The notes: a model not told the origin generated them from the letters alone. DNA of 64,000 bases from Acidimicrobiales bacterium (GCA_030743005.1 JASLTG010000001.1:62001-126000); one strand, 5' to 3'; positions 1-9,241 are shown, numbered from the stretch's first letter. Program-made: numbers and translations.

Positions 1-206
1 GCGGACTTCGAGGTCGCCATATAGGCCGAGACGTTGCGACTTTGGTCGATCAAGGCGCGCCTGTGGGGCTCCTCAGAGCTCTCGATGTCGTTTCCATGAC
101 GGATGATTCGGCTAAAAATCCGGCTGAGTTGAAGCTCATTGATGGCCATAGCGACGCGCAGAACTTGACGATGTTTCTGCACCTACTCGCGGACCAAACG
201 AATTGA
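1..206 (+). CDS. C-terminal part of an unidentified protein
   Basis: An open frame enters from the left edge (codons from base 3) and stops with TGA at 204-206, giving about 67 residues that end in HLLADQTN. The visible part is soluble in character, with the stretch LIDGHSDAQNLTMFLHLLAD near the end, and has no membrane segment. I do not recognise the family. It ends 7 bases before the start of the next gene on the same strand, so the two are probably co-transcribed. The beginning is outside the window, so length, domains and function cannot be stated. Confidence 0.6.
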   Translation, partial: GLRGRHIGRDVATLVDQGAPVGLLRALDVVSMTDDSAKNPAELKLIDGHSDAQNLTMFLHLLADQTN

Positions 207-213
207 GACGTTG

Positions 214-570
214 ATGCTCGGCAAGCTTCACCTGCTTGCATGCTGGGTGCTCGTGATAGGGAATGGAGCAACTGGTACGTGGTCGTTGGCGGCAATCCGG
301 TTTCCGAAACTCAAAAGTAAGTTGCTGTGGCGACTGACAGCCGTTGTCCAAATCTGGGTTTTTGTTCAAGTAACCCTCGCAGCTAGCTACCTCAATGCTG
401 GCGAAGGAAACGCTGAGTCATTCCATGTGTTCTACGGAGTTCTCTCTGCAGTCACCGTGGCAGTTCTTTACAGCTACAGAAGCCAGATGAGCCGACATTT
501 GCATGCCCTATACGGCTGGGGAGGGCTATTCATAATGGGCCTGGGTATTCGAGCCTTGCTGCTGTTATAA
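214..570 (+). CDS. Small four-helix membrane protein, unknown function
   Basis: The 118-residue product is almost entirely hydrophobic, with about four predicted membrane spans (roughly residues 3-26, 38-60, 70-88 and 97-117) separated by short polar loops such as FPKLKSK and YSYRSQMSRH. It resembles an unnamed small membrane protein of actinobacteria, but I cannot attach a function. An in-frame TTG lies directly before the ATG at 214; I chose the ATG. It follows the truncated upstream gene by 7 bases and converges on pckG, whose end is 29 bases away. Confidence 0.6.
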   Translation: MLGKLHLLACWVLVIGNGATGTWSLAAIRFPKLKSKLLWRLTAVVQIWVFVQVTLAASYLNAGEGNAESFHVFYGVLSAVTVAVLYSYRSQMSRHLHALYGWGGLFIMGLGIRALLLL

Positions 571-599
571 GAAAGCTCTCGTTAACTCACCATGCAGTG

Positions 600-2390
600 T
601 CAGCTAGCCAGACGCTCAGCTAATCGTTGGAGTTGAACTCTCATCTCGCTGGGAAGTCTGTCACCGATCGCTTCGTAGTGTTCTTCGATGAGTGACAATT
701 CGTTTCGCCACTCATCTTGGTCGACGGCCAGCAAAGTTTCGAGCGCTTCGGACCCGAGCCCTAAGCCCGAGACATCTAGATCTTCGGTTCTAGGCACCAT
801 TCCGATTGGAGTCTCAATTGCATCGGCTGACCCTGCGATCCGTTCCAACACCCACTTCAGAACCCTTGCGTTCTCGCCAAAACCAGGCCAAATGAATCGA
901 CCTTCTTCGTCTTTCCGGAACCAGTTCACGTAAAAAAGCTTTGGAAGATTGGCGCCTGGCTGATTTCCGATGTCTAGCCAGTGTTGGAAGTAATCACCAA
1001 AGTTGTAGCCGCAGAATGGAAGCATCGCGAATGGGTCTCGACGAACTTGACCGACGGTTCCTGCAGCAGCAGCGGTCTTCTCAGAAGACATGACTGATCC
1101 GAGAAATACTCCGTGTTCCCAACTAAGTGCCTCTGACACTAAGGGAACTGTGGTTGCTCGTCTGCCGCCGAAAAGTATTGCTGAAATTGGTACCCCTGCT
1201 GGGTCTTCCCAGGAAGGTGCGATTGAAGGGCATTGAGATGCCGGCACTGTAAAACGGGCATTGGGGTGAGCAGCGGGATGTTCAGATTCTGGTGTCCAAG
1301 TTTGACCCTTCCAGTCAACCAAACGGGCCGGAGCTTCGTCACTGAGGCCTTCCCACCAGATATCACCATCATCGGTTTCCGCGACATTGGTAAACACACA
1401 GTTACCGGACAGGGTCGCCAAAGCATTGGGGTTGGTCTCCTCACCGGTCCCTGGCGCCACTCCGAAGAAACCAGCTTCGGGGTTGATGGCGTACAGCTGG
1501 CCATCTGACCCAAATTTCATCCAGGCGATGTCATCTCCAATTGTTTCGACTTTCCATCCTGGAAGTGACGGAATCATCATTGCCATGTTGGTCTTGCCAC
1601 AAGCTGAAGGAAAAGCTGCCGCGACATATTTGGTTTCGCCGCCGGGTGGAGTGACTCCGACAATCAACATGTGCTCGGCAAGCCAGCCCTCGTCCCGCGC
1701 CATCGTTGACGCTATGCGAAGAGCAAAGCACTTCTTGCCTAGAAGGGCGTTCCCTCCGTAGCCCGAACCGTAGGACCAAATTTCTCTCGTGGAAGGGAAA
1801 TGCACGATGTATTTATTTTCTGCATCGCAGGGCCATGGCACGTCCTGTTCGCCTGCAAGCAAAGGAGCGCCAAGAGAGTGGATGCAAGGCACCCAAGCGT
1901 CGTCGCCCAAAGCGTCCAATGCGCCCTGTCCCATGCGCGTCATAATCCGCATTGAAGCTGCGACATAGGGCGAATCAGTGAGTTGAACACCGATGTGTGC
2001 GATTGGAGAACCAAGCGGGCCCATAGAAAACGGGACGACAAACATGGTTCGTCCGCGCATCGACCCTTGAAACAAATCCAACATCTCACCGCGCATTAAC
2101 TCTGGTTCTCGCCAATTGTTGTTAGCTCCGGCATCTTCCGGATCATCGGTACAGATGAATGTTCTGTCCTCAACCCGAGCGACGTCACCGGGGTCGGAGC
2201 GAGCTAAGAAACTGTTCGGTCGCTTTTCGTCGTTTAGCGGGATCAGTGTCCCTTGTTCGACCATCGAATCGGCAAATCGATCATATTCTTCTTGGCTGCC
2301 ATCGCACCAATAGACCGAGTCGGGAGCGAGCACTTCGGCCCACTTATCAACCCAGTCGAGAAGATTTTGGTTGGTGGTCGTTCCAGGCAT
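600..2390 (-). CDS. pckG: Phosphoenolpyruvate carboxykinase (GTP)
   Basis: This cytosolic enzyme converts oxaloacetate and GTP to phosphoenolpyruvate, GDP and CO2, the first committed step of gluconeogenesis. In some actinobacteria it also works in the anaplerotic direction. The 596-residue length is normal for the GTP-dependent family. Diagnostic pieces are the kinase-1a P-loop with the reactive cysteine, PSACGKTN (residues 261-268), the upstream [12 protein letters not shown] block (about 114-125), [11 protein letters not shown] (211-221) with the metal-site lysine, and a downstream FGGRR. The ATG is at 2390. A cold-shock-like gene precedes it on the same strand, and a perfect inverted repeat lies between them. 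Confidence 0.97.
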   Translation of the reverse strand: MPGTTTNQNLLDWVDKWAEVLAPDSVYWCDGSQEEYDRFADSMVEQGTLIPLNDEKRPNSFLARSDPGDVARVEDRTFICTDDPEDAGANNNWREPELMRGEMLDLFQGSMRGRTMFVVPFSMGPLGSPIAHIGVQLTDSPYVAASMRIMTRMGQGALDALGDDAWVPCIHSLGAPLLAGEQDVPWPCDAENKYIVHFPSTREIWSYGSGYGGNALLGKKCFALRIASTMARDEGWLAEHMLIVGVTPPGGETKYVAAAFPSACGKTNMAMMIPSLPGWKVETIGDDIAWMKFGSDGQLYAINPEAGFFGVAPGTGEETNPNALATLSGNCVFTNVAETDDGDIWWEGLSDEAPARLVDWKGQTWTPESEHPAAHPNARFTVPASQCPSIAPSWEDPAGVPISAILFGGRRATTVPLVSEALSWEHGVFLGSVMSSEKTAAAAGTVGQVRRDPFAMLPFCGYNFGDYFQHWLDIGNQPGANLPKLFYVNWFRKDEEGRFIWPGFGENARVLKWVLERIAGSADAIETPIGMVPRTEDLDVSGLGLGSEALETLLAVDQDEWRNELSLIEEHYEAIGDRLPSEMRVQLQRLAERLAS

Positions 2391-2417
2391 TCTGACCTCC
2401 GTTGGGTATCAGACGTC

Positions 2418-2438
2418 AACTGGGGTGGATCCCCAGTT
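2418..2438 (-). promoter_or_regulatory. Perfect inverted repeat upstream of pckG
   Basis: AACTGGGG at 2418-2425 and CCCCAGTT at 2431-2438 form an 8-bp perfect stem with a 5-base loop. It lies 28-48 bases upstream of the pckG start, between that gene and the cold-shock-like gene. No T-run follows on the minus strand, so a simple terminator is unlikely. A regulator site or leader hairpin is possible. Confidence 0.4.
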
Positions 2439-2443
2439 CCTGG

Positions 2444-2689
2444 TCACGCGTCGCCCCCCGCGGCAGTGATCCAATCGGGTGTACCAAGGTCAACTTCACT
2501 ACCCAGTCGAAGCTGAGTAGCTAGTCCTTGTTCGTTCAGGTCGAAGATGACCCTTTGCCCCTGTCGTACCATTCGAAAGATTGAGTCTTCGAGTGCATCT
2601 AAGGCCAAGTCGTACTCAGTGCGGTCAACATCGTCGACGAGTACGCCCGTCTTGGACTGAGGGTCATATGACTTTACGACACCTTGCAC
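2444..2689 (-). CDS. Cold-shock-domain-like small protein
   Basis: The 81-residue protein begins MQGVVKSYDPQSKTG and continues with FRMVRQGQRVIFDL, matching the strand order of a cold-shock OB fold (first strand GVVKSYD, later GQRVIFD). The two RNA-binding motifs of classical Csp proteins are degraded: RNP1 (usually KGFGFI) reads KTGVLV, and RNP2 (usually VFVH) reads YDLAL, so the stacking aromatics are gone. Binding of single-stranded nucleic acid as in CspA should therefore not be assumed. The start is GTG at 2689 with GGAGG upstream. It is divergent from the DAK2 gene and upstream of pckG. Confidence 0.7.
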   Translation of the reverse strand: MQGVVKSYDPQSKTGVLVDDVDRTEYDLALDALEDSIFRMVRQGQRVIFDLNEQGLATQLRLGSEVDLGTPDWITAAGGDA

Positions 2690-2871
2690 TGCTGGCCTCC
2701 GGTATTACTCCTGAACTCGAAGTTCGTTATTTGGCACAAGCTTCTATGGCGACCCTATGTCGGTTAGTGAAGCGGGCACAACTTAGCAAGTGAATGATCG
2801 GGTTGGGGGGAACATCGGCTTTAGGTTTGGTCACCTAGTGGTAGTGCCTGTCACAGGTAGCATCGGCTTCT

Positions 2872-4512
2872 GTGGAAACAGTCTCTTTCTTGGCCACAAA
2901 ACAGATCGTGGAAGTCGTATCAGCATTTCACGATGCTTTAGAAGCTCATAAAGAGTTCGTAAATCGACTCAACGTATACCCAGTTCCTGATGGGGACACA
3001 GGCACCAATATGTTCCTGACTGTGGGGTCAGTCCTAGAGGAGATGGAAGCAGTCGATTTCGATGATCGAGAAGCTGTATGTGCTGCCTTATCTCATGGTT
3101 CTCTGATGGGGGCACGCGGCAATTCGGGTGTGATCTTGTCGCAGGTGTTGCGAGGGATGAGCAATTGTTTTGCCCAAGCAGACGAAATAGACGGAGACGT
3201 TTTAGCCAGTGCGTTAACCGAAGCAAGTGTTGCCGCTGATGGTGCTGTTATGAAACCAGTTGAGGGGACCATCTTGACTGTGGTGCGTGAGGTTGCTCGA
3301 GCAGCTCGAGATGCGGCAGAAACTAGTGCCATCTTGCAGGTGGTAGAAGATGCCCTAGCAGAAGGTGAGGCTGCCCTAGAACGAACTCCGGAGCAGCTGA
3401 GTGTGCTGCGCGAAGCAGGGGTGGTAGACGCAGGAGGAGCAGGTTTTCTTCTCTTGCTGCACGCAATTTTGCATGTATTAGATGGTCGTGACCTTCCAGC
3501 AGCAGAGAACTCAACAGAGATAGCGCATGCAACGGTTGGTGTGAATCAACAGGAGGGAATCTCTGAACTTCGGTATGAAGTTATGTACCTGCTGAATGCC
3601 CCAGATGAAGCCATTGAGGGATTCAAGAACGTGTGGGCGGGCCTTGGTGACTCAATCGTCGTTGTTGGTGGTGACGGACTTTGGAATTGCCATATCCACA
3701 CGGATGCCATCGGCCCGGCCATAGAGGCCGGCATCGAAGTCGGTCGACCGCAGCGCATCAGGGTGACCGACCTAGCTGAGGAAGTAATGGAAGAACGGTG
3801 GGTTCGCGAAGCCGCTGCGAGTGGGAAAGCAGATGACCTAGCGGTGTCGCCAGAGGTTCCTTGTGCCGTAGTTGCTGTTTCCCCGGCCCCTGGAATTGGA
3901 CGAATTTTTCACAGTCTGGGAGTTCAAGAACTTGTGTTGGGTGGGCAAAGCATGAATCCTTCCACCTCAGAACTCTTGGAGGCGGTAGAGCGTGCCCCAG
4001 CAGAGCAAATAGTGATCCTGCCAAATAACTCAAACATTGTGGCTGTTGCTCGAACCGTCGACGACGAAACAGCGAAAACTGTTGTAGTAGTTCCAACCAC
4101 GTCAGTGCCTGAAGGTTTCGCTTCACTCTTGGGTTATGACCCCCAGACAACCGCGACCGAAAACGCCGAGACGATGTTAGAGATCGCTTCCGGAGTTGAC
4201 GTAGGTGAGGTGACTCAAGCAGTCCGATCAAGTAGCACACCAGTCGGGGAGGTCGGAGAGGGTGATTGGATAGGCCTCGACCGGAATGGTGTGTGCGCAA
4301 TGGGTACCACTCTGGTGGAAGCAGCTACGAATCTGTTAAACCAGCTCATTGGTGAAGAGAGCGAAATCTTGTCGCTGATTGTTGGTGAAGGTGCAAGCGA
4401 TGCTGACACTCGGGCAATTACGGAGTGGGTGACAGAGAACAGGCCAACCGTTGAAACTGAGATTCACAATGGCGGACAAAGTCACTACCCGTTCTTCTTC
4501 GGGGTCGAATGA
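2872..4512 (+). CDS. DAK2 domain fusion protein, fatty-acid-kinase FakA/YloV type
   Basis: The 546-residue protein has an N-terminal DhaL-type nucleotide-binding domain followed by the DegV-like C-terminal region typical of YloV/FakA proteins. Visible motifs are NVYPVPDGDTGTNM (residues 34-47), which binds ADP-magnesium, and HGSLMGARGNSGVILSQ shortly after. In Firmicutes this family phosphorylates fatty acids bound to a FakB partner, feeding PlsX. No FakB gene is next to it here, although plsX and acpP are 6 kb downstream, so fatty acid kinase activity is a family-based inference. The start is GTG. Its stop overlaps the recG ATG by four bases, so translation is probably coupled. Confidence 0.85.
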   Translation: METVSFLATKQIVEVVSAFHDALEAHKEFVNRLNVYPVPDGDTGTNMFLTVGSVLEEMEAVDFDDREAVCAALSHGSLMGARGNSGVILSQVLRGMSNCFAQADEIDGDVLASALTEASVAADGAVMKPVEGTILTVVREVARAARDAAETSAILQVVEDALAEGEAALERTPEQLSVLREAGVVDAGGAGFLLLLHAILHVLDGRDLPAAENSTEIAHATVGVNQQEGISELRYEVMYLLNAPDEAIEGFKNVWAGLGDSIVVVGGDGLWNCHIHTDAIGPAIEAGIEVGRPQRIRVTDLAEEVMEERWVREAAASGKADDLAVSPEVPCAVVAVSPAPGIGRIFHSLGVQELVLGGQSMNPSTSELLEAVERAPAEQIVILPNNSNIVAVARTVDDETAKTVVVVPTTSVPEGFASLLGYDPQTTATENAETMLEIASGVDVGEVTQAVRSSSTPVGEVGEGDWIGLDRNGVCAMGTTLVEAATNLLNQLIGEESEILSLIVGEGASDADTRAITEWVTENRPTVETEIHNGGQSHYPFFFGVE

Positions 4513-6644
4513 CGGAACCGATCTCTCTTCGTGAACTCGACGCTATAAGCGTCGACCAGTTGCAAGGAGTTGGTGAGCAACGACGAGCCTCGTTGGAAGA
4601 AGTTCAGATTCACTCGGTTTTCGATTTGTTGACTCATTATCCACGCCGCTACATCGATCGAAGTCATGAAGCCAAGCTTGTTGATGTGTGTCCCGGCCAA
4701 CAAGTCATGGTTGTGGGAGATATTGAAAGCGTCACGTCGCGGAGGACCCGAAATAGGAAATCGATTGTCGAGGCATCCCTTTCTGATGAGACCGGGAGTT
4801 TGAAACTAGTTTTCTTCAATCAGGCATGGCGCTCAAAGCAACTTGATCAGGGGCTAACGGTTGCGTTGTTCGGCAAGGTCGATCTGTATCGCGGTCATCT
4901 CCAAATGACCAACCCCTTGGTCGACTTGGTTGGAGACCGCACGGGGAGAATTGTGGCGATATATCCCCAATCAGGTAAAGCGGGTCTTACTACGTGGGAT
5001 ATAGGACGTTGGTCTACCGAGGCCTTGCGTCGTTGCCAAAGCAGAAGCATTGTGGACCCGCTCCCCCCAAAGTATTTGCAGGAATTGGGCTTACTCGACC
5101 GGATGCAAGCGTTCGAGGCGATTCACCAACCAGCTTCAATGTCAGATGTTTTGAATGGGAGAGACCGTTTGGTCCTCGACGAACTATTGAGAGTTCAGCT
5201 AGTTCTGCGTATGCGCAAGATGCGACGTCTTGATCGTGCTTTGGGTGTGAAACACAAAGTTGATGATCCTTTGGTGACCAAATTCGTCGACGGTTTGCCG
5301 TTTGCCCTCACTGCTGCACAGCAAAGGACGATGGCGGAAATAAGCTCGGACTTAAATTCTGATCAGCCCATGCACCGGCTGCTCCAAGGAGACGTTGGGG
5401 CCGGCAAGACTTTGGTAGCCATGCACGCCTTACTGGTAGCGGTTGCAGAAGGACACCAAGGTGCTCTTATGGCCCCGACAGAGGTGCTAGCGGAACAGCA
5501 CTACATAAACCTCTATGAGCTTGCTAAAGGTCTAGAAGTAGCGGACCCAACAACTCTGACCGGCATAAGGCCACTGTCAATAAAGTTGTTGACGAACGGA
5601 GTGACCGGGAGTGACCGTCGGCGCGTCGTCAAAGGAATGGAAGATGGATCGGTTGATTTAGTCATTGGTACGCACGCTCTAATCCAAGAGGGAATTAACT
5701 TTTCCTCGCTGAGTGTTGTCGTCGTCGATGAACAACACCGGTTTGGTGTCGAACAGAGGGCTGTTCTCAGAGAACGGGGCCGTGATGATGGTAAATGGCC
5801 TCACTTATTGGTTATGACCGCTACCCCCATACCTCGCACGGCAGCGATGACTGTTTATGGAGACCTAGACGTATCCACCCTAAATGAACTGCCACCAGGC
5901 AGATCCCCAATCGTGACGTCCTGGGTATCTCAAGACGTTGAACAAGTATGGGACCACGTTCATTCCGAGGTTACACAAGGCCGTCAAGCCTACGTCGTAT
6001 GTCCGTTGATCGAAGAGAGCGACAAGTTGGATGCGAGTTCAGCTGAGAGCACCCGACAAGAATTGATCACTGGAGTGCTCTCAGATCTGAGGGTCGGACT
6101 CTTGCATGGCCGTCTAGATGCTGTCGAAAAACATCAAACGATGGCGGCGTTTCGAGAAGGCCAGCTCGATGTTTTGGTTGCTACAACTGTCATCGAAGTC
6201 GGCGTCGATATTCCAAATGCTACGACCATGATCATTTTGTCAGCCGACCGGTTTGGGATAGCGCAGCTTCACCAGCTTCGAGGGCGAGTGGGTAGAGGCA
6301 GCCATCAGTCAACCTGTTTCTTGGTTGCCACCGATGAGATCTCAGAAGACGCTACAGAACGTCTAACCGCCCTCGAAGAGTCGAATGATGGGTTCGCTCT
6401 GGCTGAGCGTGATCTCGAACTTCGAGGCGAAGGGACCATATTCGAGCAAAGGCAATCGGGTAGAAACGACCTTAAACTGGCCTCACTGGCGAGAGATCGG
6501 GTGTGGGTCGAACGCGCTCGTGACTTGGCAGCAGAGCTAGTAGATGAGAGAGGCTCGCTTGAACACCACCTCTTGTTTGAAGATGAGATCCGGTGGTTTG
6601 TGGAGCGTCGTGATGATGACGCGGAGAACCTACTGAGAGGGTAA
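4509..6644 (+). CDS. recG: ATP-dependent DNA helicase RecG
   Basis: RecG remodels stalled replication forks and Holliday junctions by double-strand branch migration. The 711-residue protein has the N-terminal wedge/OB region (LVDVCPGQQVMVVGDIES...), Walker A GDVGAGKT (residues 294-301), the DEQH box in DEQHRFG (407-413), the TATPIPRT block, and the C-terminal helicase motif HQLRGRVGRGSHQS followed by the RecG-specific tail ERDLELRGEGTIFEQRQSG. Length is in the normal range. The start ATG overlaps the upstream stop as ATGA. A tiny zinc-ribbon gene lies just downstream on the other strand. Confidence 0.97.
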   Translation: MTEPISLRELDAISVDQLQGVGEQRRASLEEVQIHSVFDLLTHYPRRYIDRSHEAKLVDVCPGQQVMVVGDIESVTSRRTRNRKSIVEASLSDETGSLKLVFFNQAWRSKQLDQGLTVALFGKVDLYRGHLQMTNPLVDLVGDRTGRIVAIYPQSGKAGLTTWDIGRWSTEALRRCQSRSIVDPLPPKYLQELGLLDRMQAFEAIHQPASMSDVLNGRDRLVLDELLRVQLVLRMRKMRRLDRALGVKHKVDDPLVTKFVDGLPFALTAAQQRTMAEISSDLNSDQPMHRLLQGDVGAGKTLVAMHALLVAVAEGHQGALMAPTEVLAEQHYINLYELAKGLEVADPTTLTGIRPLSIKLLTNGVTGSDRRRVVKGMEDGSVDLVIGTHALIQEGINFSSLSVVVVDEQHRFGVEQRAVLRERGRDDGKWPHLLVMTATPIPRTAAMTVYGDLDVSTLNELPPGRSPIVTSWVSQDVEQVWDHVHSEVTQGRQAYVVCPLIEESDKLDASSAESTRQELITGVLSDLRVGLLHGRLDAVEKHQTMAAFREGQLDVLVATTVIEVGVDIPNATTMIILSADRFGIAQLHQLRGRVGRGSHQSTCFLVATDEISEDATERLTALEESNDGFALAERDLELRGEGTIFEQRQSGRNDLKLASLARDRVWVERARDLAAELVDERGSLEHHLLFEDEIRWFVERRDDDAENLLRG

Positions 6645-6656
6645 GCGGCATCTGCT

Positions 6657-6815
6657 CTACTCGTCTTCGACCACTATGTCCCAACGGTCAAGACAGTCTC
6701 GGCATCGGTAAGCAACTACATCACCGGGTTGAAACCCTTCGTCGGGTTCTTCGTAGCTAATTCGACGACACAAGCCGCCACAATCAACGCAGATAATTGA
6801 TTCGGGAACCTGCAT
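6657..6815 (-). CDS. 52-residue zinc-ribbon protein, unknown function
   Basis: Reading the minus strand from ATG at 6815 to TAG at 6657 gives a 52-residue acidic protein with two knuckles, CVDCGGLC (from residue 9) and CRDC (38-41), spaced as in a zinc ribbon. It then ends DRWDIVVEDE. The cysteine pairs and clean placement between recG and rsmD, overlapping neither, argue that it is a real gene. I see no catalytic residues, so a protein- or nucleic-acid-binding role is the most one can infer. It runs against both neighbours, so it needs its own promoter in the short gap before rsmD or within rsmD. Confidence 0.7.
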   Translation of the reverse strand: MQVPESIICVDCGGLCRRISYEEPDEGFQPGDVVAYRCRDCLDRWDIVVEDE

Positions 6816-6843
6816 ACCAACAGTGTGCCGTTATTGTCATCCC

Positions 6844-7365
6844 ATGCGCATTGTCGGAGGCGAATTGAGTGGGCGACGAATATTGGCGCCTCAAAACGAT
6901 AAAGCCCGCCCTACGTCCGAACGAGCGCGCGAAGCAATCTTCAACATGTTGTTTAGCTTGGGATTACCTGCTGGCTCCCGTGTGATTGATTTGTTCGCTG
7001 GTTCCGGAGCGCTGGGCCTGGAAGCCTTATCGCGTGGGGCGCTTGAGGCAACCTTCGTCGACAATGACCTGACAGCCTGTCGAACTATCAGTGAGAACTT
7101 GGAGAGTCTCGGATTGGAAGGTCAGGTGATCCATGGAGATTCGGTTCAACGACTCCGATCTCTTGAGGTCGATTTAGTGTTAGCAGACCCGCCCTATGGC
7201 TTTGAGGCTTGGAATGAGCTGCTGGAGGTGGCAGGAAAAGCTTTGATAGTTGCTGAGAGCGACACGCCGCTTAGCATTTTCCCTGACTGGGAAGTGGTGC
7301 GGAGCAAAACCTATGGGAAGGCTGTCGTGACCATTTTGAGACCTAGTGAAACAAAAATGTCCTGA
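6844..7365 (+). CDS. rsmD: 16S rRNA (guanine(966)-N2)-methyltransferase RsmD
   Basis: RsmD methylates G966 of 16S rRNA using S-adenosylmethionine during 30S assembly. The 173-residue protein starts MRIVGGELSGRR as the family does, has the SAM-binding motif DLFAGSGALGLE (49-60) and the amino-methyltransferase catalytic motif DPPY (115-118). An in-frame GTG at 6823 would add MCRYCHP, which is not family-like, so I chose the ATG at 6844. The gene order recG-rsmD-coaD is widespread in bacteria. Confidence 0.93.
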   Translation: MRIVGGELSGRRILAPQNDKARPTSERAREAIFNMLFSLGLPAGSRVIDLFAGSGALGLEALSRGALEATFVDNDLTACRTISENLESLGLEGQVIHGDSVQRLRSLEVDLVLADPPYGFEAWNELLEVAGKALIVAESDTPLSIFPDWEVVRSKTYGKAVVTILRPSETKMS

Positions 7366-7456
7366 TTTGTGCAGATTTGGACTATTGACAGTGGAGGATT
7401 CCCTTCAGGGTCGGTACCGTTTCAAGTAGCCCGAAGCGTTAGGCGAGGAGACACTC

Positions 7457-7936
7457 GTGGTCAAGGTTCTGTACCCAGGCTCGTTTGATCCTGTCCACAA
7501 CGGCCACATGGAGATCTGTGCGACTGCAAGTCGCCTGTTTGACCACGTAATAGTTGCGGCAATGAGGAATCCTCAGAAGTCCTCACCATTCTTCACCGAT
7601 CAAGAACGGGTAGAAATGCTCACAGATGCATGTGAGCATTTGGGCAACGTCGAAGTTGTCCAGTTCGGTGAGTTGGTAGTCGATTTGGCTCGTCGCTTAG
7701 AAGTTGACTTCATCATCAAAGGGCTAAGAGGATCAGCAGACTTCGAGTCCGAGCTCCAGATGGCCCAGATGAACAAATCCGTAAGTGGTGTCGAAACATT
7801 ATTTTTGCCATCAACAAGTGAAAACGCGTTCATAGCGTCGAAGTACATACGTGATATCACTGCCTTTGGAACCGACTGCTCCCATCTTGTACCCGAATCC
7901 ATTGCGCAGCGACTCAGAGAGAAGATGCCCAAGTGA
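7457..7936 (+). CDS. coaD: Pantetheine-phosphate adenylyltransferase
   Basis: CoaD transfers AMP from ATP to 4'-phosphopantetheine, giving dephospho-CoA, the penultimate step of coenzyme A synthesis. The 159-residue length is typical. The nucleotidyltransferase motif HNGH is at residues 14-17 within YPGSFDPVHNGH, the conserved block FIIKGLRGSADFESELQMA is present, and the substrate loop ends in STSENAFIASKYIR in place of the common ISSS(T/L)VRE, a mild divergence. The start is GTG with a GGCGAGGAG ribosome site upstream. The stop overlaps the next GTG by four bases. Confidence 0.95.
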   Translation: MVKVLYPGSFDPVHNGHMEICATASRLFDHVIVAAMRNPQKSSPFFTDQERVEMLTDACEHLGNVEVVQFGELVVDLARRLEVDFIIKGLRGSADFESELQMAQMNKSVSGVETLFLPSTSENAFIASKYIRDITAFGTDCSHLVPESIAQRLREKMPK

Positions 7937-8478
7937 CTGATGCCGCGCCGTTAAGCGGTCCGGGTGTCGAAGCTCTGGTGCGGCGGGTTATCGATGTCAT
8001 CAATGCCGCCAGACCGATGCCCCTATCAACATCTGTCATGGTCAGTCGAGATGAGATTATCGAGTTGTTAGAAGCCGCAATATTAGAGTTGCCCGAAGAA
8101 GTCCGAGAAGCAAGGTGGCTGCTGAAAGAGCGCGAGGACCTTCTCTCGAAGGCGAGGGTCGACGCGGGGTTAGTTATTGAGGAGGCTCGAACTCGGGTAG
8201 CTCAGATGGTGCAGAGAACCGAAGTCGTTCGATCAGCTGAACGCAAAGCCCGACAAATGGTGGAACAAGCGGAGTCTCAAGCTCGAAGAAGGCAACATGA
8301 AGTCGACGACTATTGCGACCAACGTCTCGAGCAGTTTGCTGATGCCCTAGAGAAGGTTCAAGGAGCGGTGACGAACGCCAGGACACGGTTACAGCCAACG
8401 ATCACAGCGGCGGAACCCGAAGAACCAGAGCGGGAACGTACTTCAGGCCCTGAAGTTTTTGACCAGGATGAGAGTTGA
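7933..8478 (+). CDS. Coiled-coil protein of the SepIVA/DivIVA-like type
   Basis: The 181-residue protein has a short N-terminal region, then a long helical, charged stretch (about residues 40-155) rich in E, R, A and Q with heptad character, as in DivIVA-like scaffold proteins. It ends in a disordered acidic tail. By position, between coaD and the DUF177 gene, and by make-up it corresponds to mycobacterial SepIVA (Rv2927c), an essential factor for septation and polar growth that sits next to the DUF177 gene Rv2926c. Orthology is inferred from context and composition rather than a scored alignment. An ATP synthase b-subunit-like label would be a coincidence of coiled-coil sequence. The GTG start overlaps coaD. 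Confidence 0.65.
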   Translation: MTDAAPLSGPGVEALVRRVIDVINAARPMPLSTSVMVSRDEIIELLEAAILELPEEVREARWLLKEREDLLSKARVDAGLVIEEARTRVAQMVQRTEVVRSAERKARQMVEQAESQARRRQHEVDDYCDQRLEQFADALEKVQGAVTNARTRLQPTITAAEPEEPERERTSGPEVFDQDES

Positions 8479-9029
8479 GAGACGCGAGTCCACATCCCGA
8501 GCTCCGTTTCCCGCTGGAGAGGCTTCAACGTCTCGATCCCATCCGAAAATGGAAGGTCGAAGTTCGAGCCTCTCTGTTGCAAGACCTAGATAGCCCGTTG
8601 CAGGTTGGCGACATCTCCCTTCCTCCCGATGAAGTCGTTCTGGTCGATCTCCTCATTGATCCAATACGAGGAGGAGTTGCCGTCAATGGCAAAGTGTCGG
8701 TCAATTGGAATGCTGAGTGCTCGCGTTGTCTGCGCCAAGTTGATGGTTGCGCGGTAGCCGAAGTCGAAGAGTTATTTGAGGAACACCCTCGGGAGGGAGA
8801 GTCCTACAAACTCGGCGAAGAGTTCATCGATTTAGAGCCAATGATTCGAGATGCCGTATTACTTGAACTTCCTGTTGGAGTGATCCGCTGTGCCGCACCT
8901 GAAGAATGTTTGGCGGCGGCACCTGCGTACCAAACTTCAGATAACAACTCCGATGAAGATCAAGACCGCAAGGAATCCAAGGATCCGCGATGGGCGGCAC
9001 TGGACGACCTTACTTTCGAAGACGAATAA
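8475..9029 (+). CDS. DUF177 / YceD family protein
   Basis: The 184-residue protein matches the YceD/DUF177 family, which is usually encoded directly upstream of rpmF and has been linked to 23S rRNA processing in plants and bacteria. Recognisable parts are VNWNAECSRCLRQVDG in the middle, the LEPMIRDAVLLELP block, and a DPRWAALDDL end. The usual C-terminal cysteine cluster is reduced here to CAAPEEC, so the zinc knuckle seen in many relatives is probably lost. The start is a TTG overlapping the upstream TGA by four bases. The 200-base gap to rpmF contains no gene. Confidence 0.8.
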   Translation: MRDASPHPELRFPLERLQRLDPIRKWKVEVRASLLQDLDSPLQVGDISLPPDEVVLVDLLIDPIRGGVAVNGKVSVNWNAECSRCLRQVDGCAVAEVEELFEEHPREGESYKLGEEFIDLEPMIRDAVLLELPVGVIRCAAPEECLAAAPAYQTSDNNSDEDQDRKESKDPRWAALDDLTFEDE

Positions 9030-9241
9030 AGAAATTGCCTTTATAAAGCTCAACGGTGATAGGCGAGGTCGCGGTAGGAGGTCGATTCCTCTTCGGGTAA
9101 CCTCTTTTGTCTGTGTCGCTACTTCTGACGCACTTCACACCGAGGCGTAGTGCCGCTTATTGACCGCGGTCATTGGCACCAAATCGGAGTTATATTCGCT
9201 TGCTTAGTGAATCACGCTGAGCCAATTTCCTGAGGTTGACG

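Noticed and set aside
7385-7420. TTGACA box before coaD as a promoter
   Set aside because: No -10 match at 16-18 bases; the nearest TAnnnT is 24 bases away.
9030-9241. Gap before rpmF checked for a tRNA or small gene
   Set aside because: No cloverleaf or T-loop consensus and only very short frames; promoter-like boxes have wrong spacing.
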